From the NCBI GenBank assembly GCA_045546315.1, contig JAZQCN010000154.1, positions 1-24,903 of the forward strand: a stretch of 24,903 nucleotides of DNA, in the 5' to 3' direction. Position 1 is the first letter of the stretch. The number at the start of each line of letters is the position of its first letter. The position numbers and the translations under genes were made by a program. This document shows positions 24,490 to 24,903 of the stretch, one piece after another. The notes below the pieces were generated by a model. It ran no database searches, was not told the DNA's origin, and worked only from the letters and a program-made list of their open reading frames with translations. Source of the stretch: RGIG2041 sp045546315 (GTDB lineage: Bacteria; Bacillota; Clostridia; UBA1381; UMGS1253).

Positions 24490-24518
24490 TTGACATTACG
24501 AGCGCATATGAGTATAAT
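24490..24518 (+). promoter_or_regulatory. Promoter of tRNA-Trp
   Basis: TTGACA (24490-24495) and TATAAT (24513-24518), both perfect with a 17-bp spacer, 25 bp before the mature tRNA 5' end. It reads away from the SleB-type gene. Confidence 0.9.
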
Positions 24519-24543
24519 ATATTAGTAGCGCAAAACTGCATAT

Positions 24544-24619
24544 AGGGGTATAGCTCAGTTGGTAGAGCAGTGGTCTCCAAAACCACGTGCCGAGGGTACA
24601 AGTCCTTCTGCCCCTGCCA
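24544..24619 (+). tRNA. trnW: tRNA-Trp (anticodon CCA)
   Basis: A complete 76-nt cloverleaf with encoded CCA. Acceptor AGGGGTA/TGCCCCT (one T-G pair), D-arm GCTC-AGTTGGTA-GAGC, anticodon arm GTGGT-CTCCAAA-ACCAC (anticodon CCA, tryptophan), variable loop GTGCC, T-arm GAGGG-TACAAGT-CCTTC, discriminator G, CCA 24617-24619. The oddity is the T-loop: TACAAGT instead of the nearly universal TTCAAGT, so position 55, normally a pseudouridine that contacts G18, is A (24598). Everything else looks functional, and it has a strong own promoter and a terminator right after it. Confidence 0.95.
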
Positions 24620-24630
24620 AAATAAAAGAT

Positions 24631-24657
24631 AGAGTCGCATTAGCGGCTCTATTTTTT
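24631..24657 (+). terminator. Terminator of tRNA-Trp, left hairpin of element B
   Basis: An 8-bp stem AGAGTCGC/GCGGCTCT (one T-G pair) with loop ATTA, followed by a T-run (24652-24657). T-rich sequence also follows on the minus strand, so it may work in both directions. Confidence 0.85.
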
Positions 24658-24670
24658 ATTTTCGTATAGA

Positions 24671-24852
24671 TAGACTTGAACCCGAGGCACGGTAAGTGCC
24701 GGGCAGCAGCACCGAGCGCCGCCGGTGGCGGATTAAGCGAGGGGCGGCTGGCGCAGCGATCGACAGAGCACAAGGCGATTCATCGCCGCTGGGATATGTC
24801 GGGTACTGCAAGCCGGGGTGCGCAGCACTTCAAGTCCTTTAAGCCCCTACCA
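24671..24852. repeat. tRNA-tail element B: GC-rich spacer between outward T-arm fragments
   Basis: The left end carries ACTTGAA (24674-24680), which on the minus strand reads GGTTCAAGTC, the heart of a tRNA T-arm pointing left. The right end carries TTCAAGT (24829-24835) inside a degenerate copy of the tRNA-Trp 3' end pointing right. The spacer is distinctly more GC-rich than the surroundings and holds small inverted repeats: GGCAC-GGTAA-GTGCC (24687-24701), CCGCC-GGT-GGCGG and GGCGAT-TC-ATCGCC. No credible protein is encoded. The layout repeats that at 22380-22490. It may be a small mobile or structural repeat that uses tRNA tails. Confidence 0.5.
24829..24852 (+). pseudogene. Degenerate second copy of the tRNA-Trp 3' end
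   Basis: TTCAAGT-CCTTT-AAGCCCCT-A-CCA aligns with the tRNA-Trp end TACAAGT-CCTTC-TGCCCCT-G-CCA 232 bp upstream, with a few substitutions and one extra base. There is no 5' half. Unlike the real gene, it keeps the canonical TTC of the T-loop. Confidence 0.65.
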
Positions 24853-24856
24853 AAAA

Positions 24857-24882
24857 AGAACAGAATCACACGATTCTGTTCT
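24857..24882 (-). terminator. Right hairpin of element B (T-run on minus strand)
   Basis: A perfect 11-bp stem AGAACAGAATC/GATTCTGTTCT with loop ACAC. An A-run on its left gives TTTTTT on the minus strand, so it terminates leftward transcription; there is no T-run on the plus strand. Confidence 0.75.
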
Positions 24883-24903
24883 AAGTCGGAGGCCAAGCGG
24901 TCT

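Noticed and set aside
24555..24773. A 72-codon minus-strand frame over the tRNA-Trp region
   Set aside because: It is antisense to the tRNA and its terminator; the composition is that of structured RNA.
24883..24903. GGAGGCCAAGCGGTCT at the window end, resembling the D-arm start of a tRNA-Ser or tRNA-Leu
   Set aside because: Only about 20 bases are visible before the window ends; the acceptor and D-arm cannot be tested.
1..24903. A CRISPR array or restriction, toxin-antitoxin or phage-defence system
   Set aside because: No regularly spaced repeats and no recognisable nuclease, methylase or toxin motifs were found on either strand.

Overview
The window looks like a chromosomal segment of an anaerobic low-to-mid GC Firmicute, probably a gut Clostridium-class (Oscillospirales-type) bacterium. 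The signs are strong AGGAGG-type ribosome sites, consensus TTGACA/TATAAT promoters, a SleB-type spore cortex hydrolase, and secreted proteins carrying 'copper amine oxidase N-terminal' stalk domains. All family calls were made by eye from motifs and domain patterns; no database search was run.

Left edge (1-1760): the relic of an integrative element. A partial unknown gene and an XRE-type repressor face left. They are divergent from an excisionase-type small HTH protein and the first 16 codons of a tyrosine integrase. The integrase is cut off at about 1270, where it joins the end of a reversed IS200/REP-associated (Y1) transposase pseudogene. That pseudogene keeps a consensus promoter, has an in-frame stop at codon 34, and has a REP-like inverted repeat next to its promoter.

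Centre (1808-21113): one long leftward gene cluster, about 19.3 kb, with eleven genes separated by 4-52 bp, each with its own ribosome site. In transcription order they are: a 1140-aa orphan multidomain protein (probably a TIM-barrel glycosidase), a histidine phosphatase, a GH29 alpha-L-fucosidase, a TIM-barrel glycosidase candidate, a DMT/EamA transporter, a GH4 alpha-galactosidase-type enzyme, a short secreted remnant of a paralogue, a metallophosphoesterase, an (alpha/alpha)6-barrel glycosidase candidate, a 1521-aa secreted heparinase-like polysaccharide lyase, and a neutral-ceramidase-like hydrolase. A divergent AraC regulator (21353-22123) shares the upstream control region, which has repeated GATTAT/TTCGAT motifs. 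I read this as an inducible glycan-utilisation locus: an exported lyase attacks a uronic-acid-containing, fucosylated and galactosylated polymer or glycoconjugate, and cytosolic enzymes strip the imported fragments. No ABC, PTS or SusCD importer is present; the only transporter is the DMT protein.

Right part (22124-24903): a decayed coding fragment, a PH-domain protein, a SleB-type cortex hydrolase, and a tRNA-Trp gene with its own promoter. Two stretches (22346-22534 and 24631-24882) share one unusual layout. In each, two tRNA 3'-end (T-arm) fragments point outward from a short spacer, and each faces a hairpin terminator. In the second stretch the right-hand tail is a near copy of the 3' end of the tRNA-Trp just upstream. 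These tRNA-tail elements, together with the unusual glycan cluster, are the most promising undescribed items here.
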